A DNA stretch of 49,090 nucleotides from Sphingomonas phyllosphaerae (GCF_029623345.1 NZ_JAPYKH010000025.1:1-49090), one strand, 5' to 3'. Counted from the first letter of the stretch, positions 15,040 to 23,743 are shown. Translations and numbers: made by a program. The notes: generated by a model from the letters alone, not told the origin.

Positions 15040-16124
15040 CGGCCGCCCCCTGCGGCAATCACCGCGCCGAGCTCGGCCGGCGACATCACGCCCTGCGCCA
15101 AGCCGGCCTTGGCGACGGCACCCGGCATGCCCCACACCACCGAACTGCCGCGGTCCTGCACCAACACCGTGCCGCCGGCGTCGCGCACCGCGCGCGCGCC
15201 CTCCAGCCCGTCGCGGCCCATGCCGCTCAGCACGATCGCAAGCAGGCGCGGGCCGTACACGACGGCCAGGCTCGCGAACATCGGGTCGACCGAGGGCAGA
15301 TTACCGGTCGGCGCGGGCGCTTGCGACAGCCGCGTGGCCGCGCCGCCGTCGTGGAGCGCATGGGCGACGAGGTGCGCGTTGCCCGGCGCGATCACGACCT
15401 CGCCGGTACGGACACGGCCATGGTCCTGCGCGATGACGCTCGGACGCTTCGCCGAGACGCCGACCTGCGCGGCAAAATAGGGCGAGAAGGACGGCGGCAG
15501 GTGCTGCGTGACCAGGATCGGCTGGGTCACCGCGGCGGGTACCTCGGCGAGGAGCGAGGCGAGCGCATGGATACCGCCGGTGGAGGCGCCGATCGCGATC
15601 GCGTCGAAGGCGGGCGCCGTCGGCACGAGCGGCAACGGGGTGATCGGCCGGCGCGCCGGCTCGGCCGGTGCCATCGGCCCCGCCAGCGCCGCAGGGGTGG
15701 CGAGCACATCGAGCCGCGCCAGCAGCGTGTCGCCGAAGCGGCTGGCGAACGCGCCCGCCACCGGCTTGACCAGCGTGTCGGCCGCGCCAAGCGCGAGTGC
15801 GCGCATCGTCACCTCGGCGCCCTCCGCCGCGGTGCTCGACACGATCAGCACGCGCGCCCCTGCGCCGGCGACGAGCAGCTGCGGCAGCGCGTCGATCCCG
15901 CTCTGCCGCGGCATCTCGAGGTCGAGCAGGATCACGTCGACCCGCTGCGTCGCGAGGAAGGCGAGCGCGCGCGAGGCATCGCCGACCGCGCCGGCCAGCT
16001 CGAACCGCCCGCTCGCCTCGACGTAGCGGCCGAGCGCGGCACGCGCGACCGCTGAATCGTCAACGATCAGCACGCGCGGCGGCGCACCGCGCGACGGCGC
16101 CAGAGAGGACGCGAACTGTGGCAT
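15036..16124 (-). CDS. cheB: Chemotaxis methylesterase/deamidase CheB
   Basis: A 362-aa response regulator-methylesterase. The receiver domain (residues 17-130) has VLIVDDSAVARAAL and phospho-acceptor Asp68 in DVILLDLEMP. After an Ala/Pro linker the esterase domain shows the triad motifs AIGASTGGIHAL (Ser), VTQHLPPSFSPYF (His) and LSGMGRDGLEGA (Asp). Phosphorylation by CheA is expected to switch on demethylation. It lies 35 bp downstream of cheY and overlaps cheR by four bases. Confidence 0.97.
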   Translation of the reverse strand: MPQFASSLAPSRGAPPRVLIVDDSAVARAALGRYVEASGRFELAGAVGDASRALAFLATQRVDVILLDLEMPRQSGIDALPQLLVAGAGARVLIVSSTAAEGAEVTMRALALGAADTLVKPVAGAFASRFGDTLLARLDVLATPAALAGPMAPAEPARRPITPLPLVPTAPAFDAIAIGASTGGIHALASLLAEVPAAVTQPILVTQHLPPSFSPYFAAQVGVSAKRPSVIAQDHGRVRTGEVVIAPGNAHLVAHALHDGGAATRLSQAPAPTGNLPSVDPMFASLAVVYGPRLLAIVLSGMGRDGLEGARAVRDAGGTVLVQDRGSSVVWGMPGAVAKAGLAQGVMSPAELGAVIAAGGGR

Positions 16125-16159
16125 CGCAGCAATCGACCGGGGCGCGGCGGGCGCTGGCG

Positions 16160-16525
16160 TCAGGCGACGCCGACGATCTGGAGCTTGCTCTGCAGCGTCT
16201 CGCGATCGAACGGCTTCATCACATATTCGTCGGCGCCGGCCTCGATCGCCGCGCGGATGTGCGCCATGCCGTTCTCGGTCGTGCAGAACACCACCTTGGG
16301 GCGCGCCGGCAGCGACTCGTCGCCGAGCGCACGGAGGAACTCCATCCCGCTCATCACGGGCATGTTCCAGTCGAGCAGGATGACGTCGGGGCAGGACGCG
16401 CGGCAGGCGGTGAGCGCCTCGCGGCCGTCACCCGCTTCCGCGACGGTGAAGTCGAGCGTCTCCAGGATATGCCGGGCGACCTTGCGGATCACCTTGGAGT
16501 CGTCGACGATCAGGCAAGTCTTCAT
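16160..16525 (-). CDS. cheY: Single-domain response regulator CheY
   Basis: A 121-aa stand-alone receiver beginning MKTCLIVDDSKVIRKVARHI. It carries acidic-pocket Asp8/Asp9, phospho-acceptor Asp52 in LDWNMPVMSG, Thr82 in VVFCTTENG and Lys104 in YVMKPF. No output domain is present, so it should act on the flagellar switch or as a phosphate sink. ATG 16525 gives the canonical start; seven further upstream codons are open but unsupported. The 268-bp gap to cheW suggests its own promoter. Confidence 0.95.
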   Translation of the reverse strand: MKTCLIVDDSKVIRKVARHILETLDFTVAEAGDGREALTACRASCPDVILLDWNMPVMSGMEFLRALGDESLPARPKVVFCTTENGMAHIRAAIEAGADEYVMKPFDRETLQSKLQIVGVA

Positions 16526-16793
16526 GGGGCGATCCTGCAATACCAAGCGTGGCCTATCTGTGCCGCGCGAGGGGTAAGTTTGACGTTAACGGCGATGCGG
16601 AAGTTGCTCGGATCGCGGTGTTCAAGCGCTGAATGGATGAGACCGCCGATCCACTGCCAAGCGTCATGCCGAACTTGATCCGCCTTCCATGCTGCCGCTT
16701 GTGGGGCGCCGGAAGCGTGCGCGGCACCATTGAGTGCCAAGTCAGGCCTGGCTTGACGAACCGAGGACACGTTCGCCCGCCGGCTAGGCCCGA
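16526..16793. other. 268-bp spacer between cheW and cheY with repeat-like sequence
   Basis: No gene is seen. The half near cheY should hold its promoter and includes TAAG-N7-TTAA at 16575-16589, a weak match to a CtrA box. The half near cheW carries GTGCGCGGCACCAT (about 16717-16730), followed by AAGTCAGGCCTGGCTTGACGA. The same pair of strings, slightly changed, occurs at 41784-41826, so this is a dispersed intergenic repeat. Confidence 0.45.
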
Positions 16794-17234
16794 TCAGGCC
16801 AGCGCGCTGGCCCGCGCGACCAGCCGGTCGACGTCAAGCGCCAGTAGCGTCTCGTGCTGCCCCTCGCCGATGCCGGTGACGAAATCCCATTCGCCCGTTG
16901 TGTCCAGCCCCGCAGGGGCTGCGCCGAGCTGGAAGGTGGAAACGTCCTCGAGCGAGTCGACCGCGATGGCGTAGAGATGGCCATCGACGATCGTCGCCAC
17001 CGCGCGGCCCCCCTCGCGACGCTTCTCGTCAGGACAACGCGCGACGCCGAGCAGCGTGCGCACGTCCAGCACGGTGGCGACGCGGCTCCGCATCGCCGCC
17101 AGCCCGATTACCGAGGCCGCCGCGCCGGGAGCGGGCACCACGGCGCCGACTTCGACCACCGAATCGACTCGCTCGGCGTCGAACAGCACGCCGCAGCCGC
17201 CGATCCGCGCCACCAACTGCAGCGATCCGATCAT
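16794..17234 (-). CDS. cheW: Chemotaxis coupling protein CheW
   Basis: Adaptor that links receptors to CheA. The 146-aa product is one CheW domain: an opening strand LQLVARIGGCGVLFDAERVD, VIGLAAMRSRVATVLDVRTL with the typical R-x-x-V-x-D-L pattern, then AVATIVDGHLYAIAVDSLED and WDFVTGIGEG near the end. The ATG at 17234 overlaps the cheA stop by four bases. It is slightly short but complete. Confidence 0.92.
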   Translation of the reverse strand: MIGSLQLVARIGGCGVLFDAERVDSVVEVGAVVPAPGAAASVIGLAAMRSRVATVLDVRTLLGVARCPDEKRREGGRAVATIVDGHLYAIAVDSLEDVSTFQLGAAPAGLDTTGEWDFVTGIGEGQHETLLALDVDRLVARASALA

Positions 17235-19534
17235 GCCCGATGCTCCTTCAGCGCGGCGATCAGCGCGCCGCGGTCGTAACGGTAGAGTGGCTGGCCGCGC
17301 GAGCGGCTAAGCCGCAGCGAGGGGGTCGGTGCGCTGTCGGCCTCCTCGTCGATCGCGAGCGCGATGGCGGGGCGCTCGCCCGGGCTGACCGCGCGGATCA
17401 CCCGGTAGCCGGCCTGCTCGATCGTCGGCTTGAGAAACGCTTCCATCCACGCCCCCTCGCTGCCGTAGAGCAGGCAGAGCGGGCGCTCCGCCGCGACGGG
17501 CAAGGCGGCGAACAGCGCGAGCGGGTCGACCAGCTCGATCGGCTCGCCCGCGATCACCGCCAGCCCCGCGATGGTGCCGTGCGGATCGGCGGCGGGAGAG
17601 AGCTCGTCGGGCAGCGGCACGATCTCGATCGCCTCTTCGACGGGATAGGCGAGCTCGAGACCGTCGGCCTGGAGCCGCAAGACGGTGCGCACCGTTCCAG
17701 CCTCCACCCCCTGCCCCGCCCAGACCGGCACCGAGCGGCCGTCGATCGTCAGCCACGTGCCGCCCGCCAGCGCGCGCACCGCGCCGGCCGCGACCTTCTC
17801 GATGCGGTCGACCGCGTCGGACACGATGAGGCGGCGCGCGCCGTCGACGTCAAGGAACAGCAAGGCGCGTACCGGCTCGAACGCCACGGTGGCGGAAACC
17901 TGCACCTGCGCCTGCTCGAAGGTCAGCCCCGCTTTGCCGGCGATACCCGAACAGTCGAGCAGCAGGATCGGCAGACCATCGTCGGGCAGCATCTGCCCGG
18001 CGTAGATCCCTGCGCGCATCACCGCGGGCGCGGCGGGCTTGACCACCAGCTCCTGCGTGTCGCGCACGCCGTCGAGCGCGAGTGCGAAGCGGCCCTCGCG
18101 CAGCGAGACGATCGCGAGATAGCGCGGCGGCTCGGCGGGCGCGTGATCGAGCAGGTCGCCCAGCTCGACCATCGGCAGACGTTGGCCGCGCAGCAGCACG
18201 ACCGACCCGGTGCCGACGCGATCGACCCTTACGGCGCCGCCGTCAACCGCGACGATCTCGTCCACCGACTGGCGCGGCACCGCGAAGCGCGTGCCAGCGG
18301 CGTCAACCAGCACCGCGTTGAGGATGGCGAGCGTCAGCGGCACCTCGAGCGAGACGGTGAGCCCCTGCCCCGGTCGATTGACCAGCGAGATGCGTCCACC
18401 GGCCTGCTCGACATTGGCCTTGACCACGTCCATCCCGACACCGCGGCCCGACAGAGCGGTGACCTCGTCGCGCGACGACAGACCGGCCTCGAAAATCAGC
18501 CGCAGCCGCGCCTCCTCGTCGAGCCCGCGCAGTTCGGCGGCGCGCGACGGCTGGTCGCGCAGGATCTTGGCGACGAGCCGGTCGGTATCGACCCCGCGAC
18601 CGTCGTCGACGATGTCGATGATGATGAGATTGCCGGCCTGGCGCGCGACGACGCGCAGCTCGCCGGTGCCGGGCTTGCCCGCGAGGATGCGGTCGGCGCG
18701 GTCCTCCAGCCCGTGGTCGACCGCGTTGCGGACGATGTGGACGAGCGGGTCGCGCAGCAACTCAATCATTTCGCGGTCGAGCTCGACGTCCCCGCCCTCG
18801 ATCACCAGCGTCACCGACTTGCCGAGCGAGGCGGCGGAGTCGCGCGCCAGCCGCGGCAGCGCCGAGAACAGCGCCTCAACGCGTTGCATGCGGGTGCGGG
18901 TAACGGTGTCGCGCAGCTCGTCGACCGAGAGGCTGAGCCGCTCGAGCATCGCCTCGAGCCGCGGATCTTCGATCAGACGCAGGTGGCGCGCGAGCTGGTT
19001 GCGCGCGAGCACCATGTCGGACACGCCGCTCATCATGCGGTCGAGCAGGTCGACCGAAAGCCGCACCGACCGCTTGTGCCCGCTGCGTTGCGGGTTGGCG
19101 GCAAGCGCGGCGGGATCGGGCAGCGTCGGCGCGCTCGGTACCGCGGCGGCGGGTGTGGCGGCGGCCGGTACGGCGTCGAGCGCGGCGATCAGCAGCGCCT
19201 CGCCGCCATCGTCGAACGATTCGCCCGCGTCGATCGCCTCGACCAGGTCGCCGATCCGGTCGATGATCGCAAGGATCGCGCTGACCAGCGCGCTGTCCGG
19301 CACGCGGTCACCGCCGCGCACCGCGGCGAGCGCATCCTCGGCGGCGTGGCTCAGCCGGGCGAGCCGCGGCAGGTCGAGGAAGCCGCAGCTGCCCTTGATC
19401 GTGTGGACGAAGCGGAAGATCGAATCGAGCCGCGCGCGGTCGCTCGGATCGGCCTCCCAGCCGACGATCTCGCCCGAGAGCGCCTCGAGCGTCTCGCGCG
19501 TCTCGGCGATAAATTCCTGCAGCAGATCGTCCAT
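17231..19534 (-). CDS. cheA: Chemotaxis histidine kinase CheA with extra C-terminal domains
   Basis: Receptor-coupled kinase that phosphorylates CheY and CheB. The 767-aa product has an Hpt domain (1-105) with phospho-accepting His44 in FVHTIKGSCGF, then an Ala/Pro linker (122-152) with no recognisable P2 domain. The dimerisation helices (153-225) and HATPase follow, with N box HIVRNAVDHGLED (267-279), DDGRGVD and GRGVGMDVVKANVEQAGG. CheW domain 1 spans about 400-535. A second CheW-like domain (545-680) contains VRALLFLDVDGARRLIVSDA. The last 80 residues look like a receiver domain without a clear phospho-acceptor Asp. The start is ATG 19534. Confidence 0.96.
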   Translation of the reverse strand: MDDLLQEFIAETRETLEALSGEIVGWEADPSDRARLDSIFRFVHTIKGSCGFLDLPRLARLSHAAEDALAAVRGGDRVPDSALVSAILAIIDRIGDLVEAIDAGESFDDGGEALLIAALDAVPAAATPAAAVPSAPTLPDPAALAANPQRSGHKRSVRLSVDLLDRMMSGVSDMVLARNQLARHLRLIEDPRLEAMLERLSLSVDELRDTVTRTRMQRVEALFSALPRLARDSAASLGKSVTLVIEGGDVELDREMIELLRDPLVHIVRNAVDHGLEDRADRILAGKPGTGELRVVARQAGNLIIIDIVDDGRGVDTDRLVAKILRDQPSRAAELRGLDEEARLRLIFEAGLSSRDEVTALSGRGVGMDVVKANVEQAGGRISLVNRPGQGLTVSLEVPLTLAILNAVLVDAAGTRFAVPRQSVDEIVAVDGGAVRVDRVGTGSVVLLRGQRLPMVELGDLLDHAPAEPPRYLAIVSLREGRFALALDGVRDTQELVVKPAAPAVMRAGIYAGQMLPDDGLPILLLDCSGIAGKAGLTFEQAQVQVSATVAFEPVRALLFLDVDGARRLIVSDAVDRIEKVAAGAVRALAGGTWLTIDGRSVPVWAGQGVEAGTVRTVLRLQADGLELAYPVEEAIEIVPLPDELSPAADPHGTIAGLAVIAGEPIELVDPLALFAALPVAAERPLCLLYGSEGAWMEAFLKPTIEQAGYRVIRAVSPGERPAIALAIDEEADSAPTPSLRLSRSRGQPLYRYDRGALIAALKEHRA

Positions 19535-19580
19535 GCGGCCCCGTCGCGTCGTGTCGGCGAGCGGGGCATGGCACGGCGGC

Positions 19581-19597
19581 GGTTAAAAGGGTGTTTA
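19581..19597 (-). promoter_or_regulatory. Possible CtrA-type box upstream of cheA
   Basis: Read on the minus strand this is TAAA-N7-TTAACC, one mismatch from TTAA-N7-TTAAC, 47-63 bp before the cheA start. CtrA control of chemotaxis genes is known in alphaproteobacteria. The site is short and could be chance. Confidence 0.3.
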
Positions 19598-19645
19598 CTG
19601 AGGAAGGCGCGGCGCCGGCGGAGCCGAGGCCGCGCCGCGAGGCTC

Positions 19646-20521
19646 CTACTTGAGCGTGCCCGTGAGGCGGAACGAGGCAAGTGTGCCGTCGTCCTTTTTC
19701 ACAGCGACGACCATCGCCAGCTCCTTGCCGCCGGGGCCGAACGGCCGCCCACGGAACTCGCCCGTCACCTTGCCGTCGCTGCTCTGGAACGTGCCCTTGA
19801 TGTGCTTCGTCGCGTCGATTGACCCGGTGAGCACGACATCCGTCGCCTGACCGCCGTCATGGATCAGCGGGATGGTGCCGCCGATCGTGCTCTTCGCCAG
19901 ATCGACGGTGAGCGGCGCAGGCTTGACGCCCAACTTGTTTCCTTCCTCTCCGATGAGAGCGGCATAGGTGAGCGTTCCCGTACCGTTGATCTCGGCCGGG
20001 TTGGTCGGCGCACCGATGACGAAGTGGCGATACGTGCCGGCGTCAGCATACTCGGCGAACAGGAAATACTGGTACGATGACAGTGCGCTCGGTAATTCGA
20101 GCGCCACTAGTTGTCCACCGCTCTGAATGTGTATTCCCGCCCCACCGCTGATCCCAGGAAACGAGAATACACCACCGTTGGGAAGATCCGCGCTGTCGGC
20201 AAAGGTGATCTTACTTTCAGCTTTTACGAAGGAAGTGGCAGCACTATCGGACGATGAAAACTCTGCGGTCTTGAATTTACCATCCACGGCGGTGGACGAG
20301 AATCGGTCATACCCTTTGAAGGTCCGATCGATCGTGAGATTGGCGGCCTTGTCGTACGAGTAGGTCTGCGGCGTGGGCGAGGGCGCCGGTGCTGGGGTGG
20401 TCGTTCCAGCCTTCTTGCTGCTTGCCGTGGCGGACGCCTGGGCATCCTTGCCGTCGTCACCGCAGCCGCTGAGCATCAGCGCCAGCATCATCGCGGTCGC
20501 CATCGTTGTCCGTCGCATCAT
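19646..20521 (-). CDS. Surface lipoprotein with TbpB-like beta-barrel domain
   Basis: A 291-aa lipoprotein: the signal peptide ends in the lipobox LMLSGC (Cys near residue 20), followed by a Ser/Thr/Ala/Pro-rich tether. The rest is beta-rich with DGKFKTAEF, IGGTIPLI and GEFRGRPFGPGGKELAMVVA near the C-terminus. The last string matches the G-x-F-x-G-P-x-x-x-E pattern of transferrin-binding-protein-like barrels (TbpB B/D fold). The start ATG 20521 follows a GGGG motif; an ATG at 20518 is equally possible. Its base composition is visibly less GC-rich than its neighbours, which could mean later acquisition. Ligand unknown. Confidence 0.75.
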   Translation of the reverse strand: MMRRTTMATAMMLALMLSGCGDDGKDAQASATASSKKAGTTTPAPAPSPTPQTYSYDKAANLTIDRTFKGYDRFSSTAVDGKFKTAEFSSSDSAATSFVKAESKITFADSADLPNGGVFSFPGISGGAGIHIQSGGQLVALELPSALSSYQYFLFAEYADAGTYRHFVIGAPTNPAEINGTGTLTYAALIGEEGNKLGVKPAPLTVDLAKSTIGGTIPLIHDGGQATDVVLTGSIDATKHIKGTFQSSDGKVTGEFRGRPFGPGGKELAMVVAVKKDDGTLASFRLTGTLK

Positions 20522-20690
20522 AAATTTCGCCCCAAAAGATCTCACATCCGCACGGCCGGATGCATGATCATTTTAGAGCGAACCCCGTTCCCGCGTTGTT
20601 CCTTTAGCGCCTGTATGGGTCAGCCGTTTCAATCCCTCCGCTCAACGGCTTGTCGTCGCGGCTCGCCGAGTTGAGCCGGAGAGCCGACTT

Positions 20691-21335
20691 TTATCTATTC
20701 GGCAGCGCCGCGCCGAATAGCAAGGTCCCGTCGACCGCGTCGCTCACCATCACCGAGCCGCCCGCCTCGGCCGTGATCGTGTTGACCAGAAAAGCCGCGG
20801 CCGCCCGCGGGGTGATCGCCGCGCCGTTCGCGCCGTCAGTCAGCGTCGCGCGCAGCTCGGGGTCGAGCACCAGCCGCGGCCCCTCGGCGCGCAGCACGAT
20901 TTCGGTGGTCTCGGTGCTCTCCTCCACCCCGATCGTCACCGTGCCGCCGCGCACCAGCGTGTCGCCCGCAATCAGCGCGAGGTTGAGCAGCACCTTGACC
21001 GCCGCCTTTGGCAGCTCGGGATCGGTGATCAGCCATTGCAGCTGGAGCCGCTTGTTATCGCCAAGCAGTCCCTCAACCGCCTGGCGCGCCTCGCGCACGT
21101 CGACGCGCTCGCCGAACCCACCCGCCGCGCCGAACGCCAGGCGGAAGAACTTGAGCTTGTTGGCCGAGACCCGCGCGCTCTCGTTGAGCAGTTCGAGACA
21201 GCGCGCGCGCATGTCGGGGTCGGTCTCGTCGTTGAGCAGCTCCAGCCCGTTGTTGAGCGCGCCGACCGGCGACAGCAGGTCGTGGCACAAGCGCGAGCAC
21301 AACAGAGAGGCGAAGTCGACCGGGCTGATCGTCAT
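20691..21335 (-). CDS. chpT: Histidine phosphotransferase ChpT
   Basis: Relay protein that passes phosphate from CckA to CtrA and CpdR in alphaproteobacteria. The 214-aa product has phospho-accepting His18 in SRLCHDLLSPVGALNNGLEL, a DHp-like two-helix region, then a degenerate ATPase-like C-terminal domain with no intact N or G boxes. Length and opening motif agree with ChpT. It lies nine bases after the MPN-protease gene, so the two are likely co-transcribed, and about 1 kb upstream of cheA. Confidence 0.92.
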   Translation of the reverse strand: MTISPVDFASLLCSRLCHDLLSPVGALNNGLELLNDETDPDMRARCLELLNESARVSANKLKFFRLAFGAAGGFGERVDVREARQAVEGLLGDNKRLQLQWLITDPELPKAAVKVLLNLALIAGDTLVRGGTVTIGVEESTETTEIVLRAEGPRLVLDPELRATLTDGANGAAITPRAAAAFLVNTITAEAGGSVMVSDAVDGTLLFGAALPNR

Positions 21336-21344
21336 GTCGAAGGA

Positions 21345-21797
21345 TTACTCCGCGCGGGGTGCGTCGCCGCCTTGTGGCGGGTCACCGTCGCCTTCGCAAC
21401 CGTCGTCGCGCATCGTCACCGCCGCGAAGCGGCCGTGGAGCGCGCCACCCTCGACCGCGCGCCATGCCGTGACTTGGCCGCCTGCCACGATGAGCCAGAG
21501 GCTGCCGTCGGGCGCAGCGTCGGCAGCGTCGCGCGGTGACGGGCGCACGTCACCGCTTGGGTGCGAGTGATAGAGGCCGAGCACCGCCGGGCCGCCGGCG
21601 CGCGCCGCGCGATGCGCCGCGAGCAGCGCGGCGGGGTCGAGCTCAAAGCGCGTCGCGGGTGTCGCGGCGAGGTTGCGGCATGGCAGCGCCCGCTCCACAT
21701 GCTCCCCGCGCCCGAGCAGCAGACCGCAGATCTCGTCGGCGCTGGCGGCAGCGGCGGCGACAAGCTCGTCACGCAGGCGGATTGAAATTTCGACCAT
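21345..21797 (-). CDS. MPN/JAB (JAMM) metalloprotease-like protein
   Basis: A 150-aa protein with a full JAMM zinc motif: Glu22 in DEICGLLLGR, then His77-x-His79 in LYHSHPSGDVRPSP, seven residues, Ser87 and Asp90. Bacterial relatives cut C-terminal extensions from ubiquitin-like sulfur carriers or other isopeptides. The start is ATG 21797 (MVEISIRLRDEL); the open frame upstream lies in the divergent rluD region. It is followed nine bases later by chpT. The substrate is unknown; a role in processing the fused ThiS-ThiG encoded at 36.5 kb is speculation. Confidence 0.87.
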   Translation of the reverse strand: MVEISIRLRDELVAAAAASADEICGLLLGRGEHVERALPCRNLAATPATRFELDPAALLAAHRAARAGGPAVLGLYHSHPSGDVRPSPRDAADAAPDGSLWLIVAGGQVTAWRAVEGGALHGRFAAVTMRDDGCEGDGDPPQGGDAPRAE

Positions 21798-21819
21798 CGT
21801 CGCCACATAGCATGGAGCA

Positions 21820-22767
21820 ATGGACCGGGGGGTTTCCACCATTTCAGCGACGATCGCGCCTTCCTCGGACGGATGGCGACTCGATCGCGCGCTCGCCGAG
21901 GCGGTGCCGACCTTGTCGCGCGAGCGGCTGAAGGTGCTGATCAACGCCGGTCAGGTTACCCAAGCGGGCGCGGCGGTGCGTGACCCCTCGCGCAAGTCGC
22001 GCGCGGGCGAAGCCTTTCTGGTCGCGGTCCCGGCCCCCGCCCCCGCGCACAACGAGGCGCAGGACATACCGCTGGTGGTCGCGTTCGAGGACGCCCATCT
22101 CATTGTAGTCGACAAGCCCGCCGGTCTGGTCGTCCACCCCGCGGCGGGCAATCTCGACGGCACGCTGGTGAACGCGCTGCTCCACCATTGCGGCGGCTCG
22201 CTGTCGGGTATCGGCGGCGTGGCGCGACCCGGCATCGTCCACCGGATCGACAAGGACACGTCGGGGCTGATGGTCGCGGCCAAGACCGACCGCGCGCACG
22301 AGGGGCTCGCCAAACAGTTCGCCGCGCACTCGATCGACCGCCGCTATCGCGCGATCGTCAACGGCCGGCCGGTGCCGGCGTCGGGCAGCGTCGATGCGCC
22401 GCTCGCGCGCTCCGCGGCCAACCGCAAGAAAGTGGCGGTTGTCGCTGGCGGCAAGCGTGCGGTAACGCATTATTCGCTGCTTCAGCCGCTGCGCGACGCC
22501 GCGCTGGTCGAGTGCCGGCTCGAGACGGGGCGGACCCACCAGGTTCGCGTCCATATGGCCTCGCTCGGCCATGCCTTGCTGGGCGACCCGGTCTATGGTA
22601 GAACGAAACAGGCACATCGCGGGGTGATCGAAACGCTCGGTTTCCGCCGCCAGGCCTTGCACGCCGCCCGCCTCGGGTTCATCCACCCGATCACTGGCGA
22701 TGCGCTGTCGTTTGACAGTGCGATGCCGCGGGACATGCAGGAACTGTTCAGTCAGCTCGTCGTATAG
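21820..22767 (+). CDS. rluD: Pseudouridine synthase RluD family (23S rRNA)
   Basis: A 315-aa RluA-family enzyme that converts uridines of 23S rRNA helix 69. It has an S4 RNA-binding domain (LDRALAEAVPTLSRERLKVL), then the catalytic domain with IVVDKPAGLVVHPA and catalytic Asp144 in HRIDKDTSGLMV. RYRAIVNG and ETGRTHQVRVHMASLGHALL follow. Domain order and length are those of RluD; relatives RluC and RluA cannot be excluded by eye alone. It is divergent from the MPN-protease gene, with only 22 bp between starts, and lies 72 bp upstream of rpoH. Confidence 0.93.
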   Translation: MDRGVSTISATIAPSSDGWRLDRALAEAVPTLSRERLKVLINAGQVTQAGAAVRDPSRKSRAGEAFLVAVPAPAPAHNEAQDIPLVVAFEDAHLIVVDKPAGLVVHPAAGNLDGTLVNALLHHCGGSLSGIGGVARPGIVHRIDKDTSGLMVAAKTDRAHEGLAKQFAAHSIDRRYRAIVNGRPVPASGSVDAPLARSAANRKKVAVVAGGKRAVTHYSLLQPLRDAALVECRLETGRTHQVRVHMASLGHALLGDPVYGRTKQAHRGVIETLGFRRQALHAARLGFIHPITGDALSFDSAMPRDMQELFSQLVV

Positions 22768-22839
22768 GCTCGAAGCGCGCATCGTTCGGCACTTGTCCGA
22801 CATTGCCGCGTTTCCCGCCAGGAAGGGAGATCAAGGATC

Positions 22840-23742
22840 ATGGCAGCACGCAGCAACGTCCCGGCGACGATCCCTGCGCTCGGCGGGGAGCAGAGTCTCA
22901 ACCGCTATCTCGCCGAGATCAAGAAATTTCCCATTTTGGCGCCCGAGCAGGAATATATGCTCGCCAAGCGCTTCCAGGAGCATGGCGACACCGAAGCGGC
23001 GGCGCAGCTCGTCACCAGCCACCTGCGCCTCGTCGCCAAGATCGCGATGGGTTATCGCGGCTACGGCCTGCCCGTCAGCGAGCTGATCTCCGAAGGCAAT
23101 ATCGGGCTGATGCAGGGCGTGAAGAAGTTCGAGCCTGATCGCGGCTTCCGCCTCGCCACCTATGCGATGTGGTGGATCCGCGCCTCGATCCAGGAATTCA
23201 TCCTGCGCTCGTGGAGCCTGGTGAAGATGGGCACCACCGCGGCGCAGAAGAAACTGTTCTTCAACCTGCGGCGGATGAAGGCACGGCTCGACGCGTTCGA
23301 GGACGGCGACCTGCGCCCCGAAGACGTGCAGAAGATCGCCACCGACCTGGGCGTGACCGAGGCCGACGTCGTCAGCATGAATCGTCGCATGGCGATGGGC
23401 GGCGACACTTCGCTCAACGTCTCGATGCGTGAGGATGGCGAGGGCCAGTGGCAGGATTGGCTGCAGGACGACGCGCCGCTGCAGGACAAGATCGTCGCCG
23501 ACCAGCAAGAGGCCGACGTGCGCCACGACATGCTGGTCAACGCGATGAGCGACCTCAACGACCGCGAAAAACATATTTTGACAGAACGCCGCCTGACCGA
23601 CGATCCCAAGACGCTGGAGGAGCTGAGCCAGGTCTATGGCGTCAGCCGCGAGCGCGTCCGCCAGATCGAGGTGCGCGCGTTTGAAAAGCTGCAACGCGCG
23701 ATGATGCGGCTGGCCGGCGAGAAGCGCTTGCTGACCGCCTGA
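22840..23742 (+). CDS. rpoH: Heat-shock RNA polymerase sigma factor RpoH (sigma-32)
   Basis: A 300-aa group 3 sigma factor. Region 2 shows LRLVAKIAMGYRGYGLPVSE and FRLATYAMWWIRASIQEFIL. The RpoH-specific box is QKKLFFNLRRMK. Region 4 ends with TLEELSQVYGVSRERVRQIE. It starts at ATG 22840 with a GGAAGGGAGA site upstream. Alphaproteobacteria often carry two rpoH paralogues; only one is in view. An FAD oxidase gene begins one base after its stop. Confidence 0.97.
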   Translation: MAARSNVPATIPALGGEQSLNRYLAEIKKFPILAPEQEYMLAKRFQEHGDTEAAAQLVTSHLRLVAKIAMGYRGYGLPVSELISEGNIGLMQGVKKFEPDRGFRLATYAMWWIRASIQEFILRSWSLVKMGTTAAQKKLFFNLRRMKARLDAFEDGDLRPEDVQKIATDLGVTEADVVSMNRRMAMGGDTSLNVSMREDGEGQWQDWLQDDAPLQDKIVADQQEADVRHDMLVNAMSDLNDREKHILTERRLTDDPKTLEELSQVYGVSRERVRQIEVRAFEKLQRAMMRLAGEKRLLTA

Positions 23743-23743
23743 C

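Noticed and set aside
16898..19822. 974-codon open frame antisense to cheA
   Set aside because: Arg/Asp/His-rich translation without domains; a GC-rich shadow of the real cheA frame.
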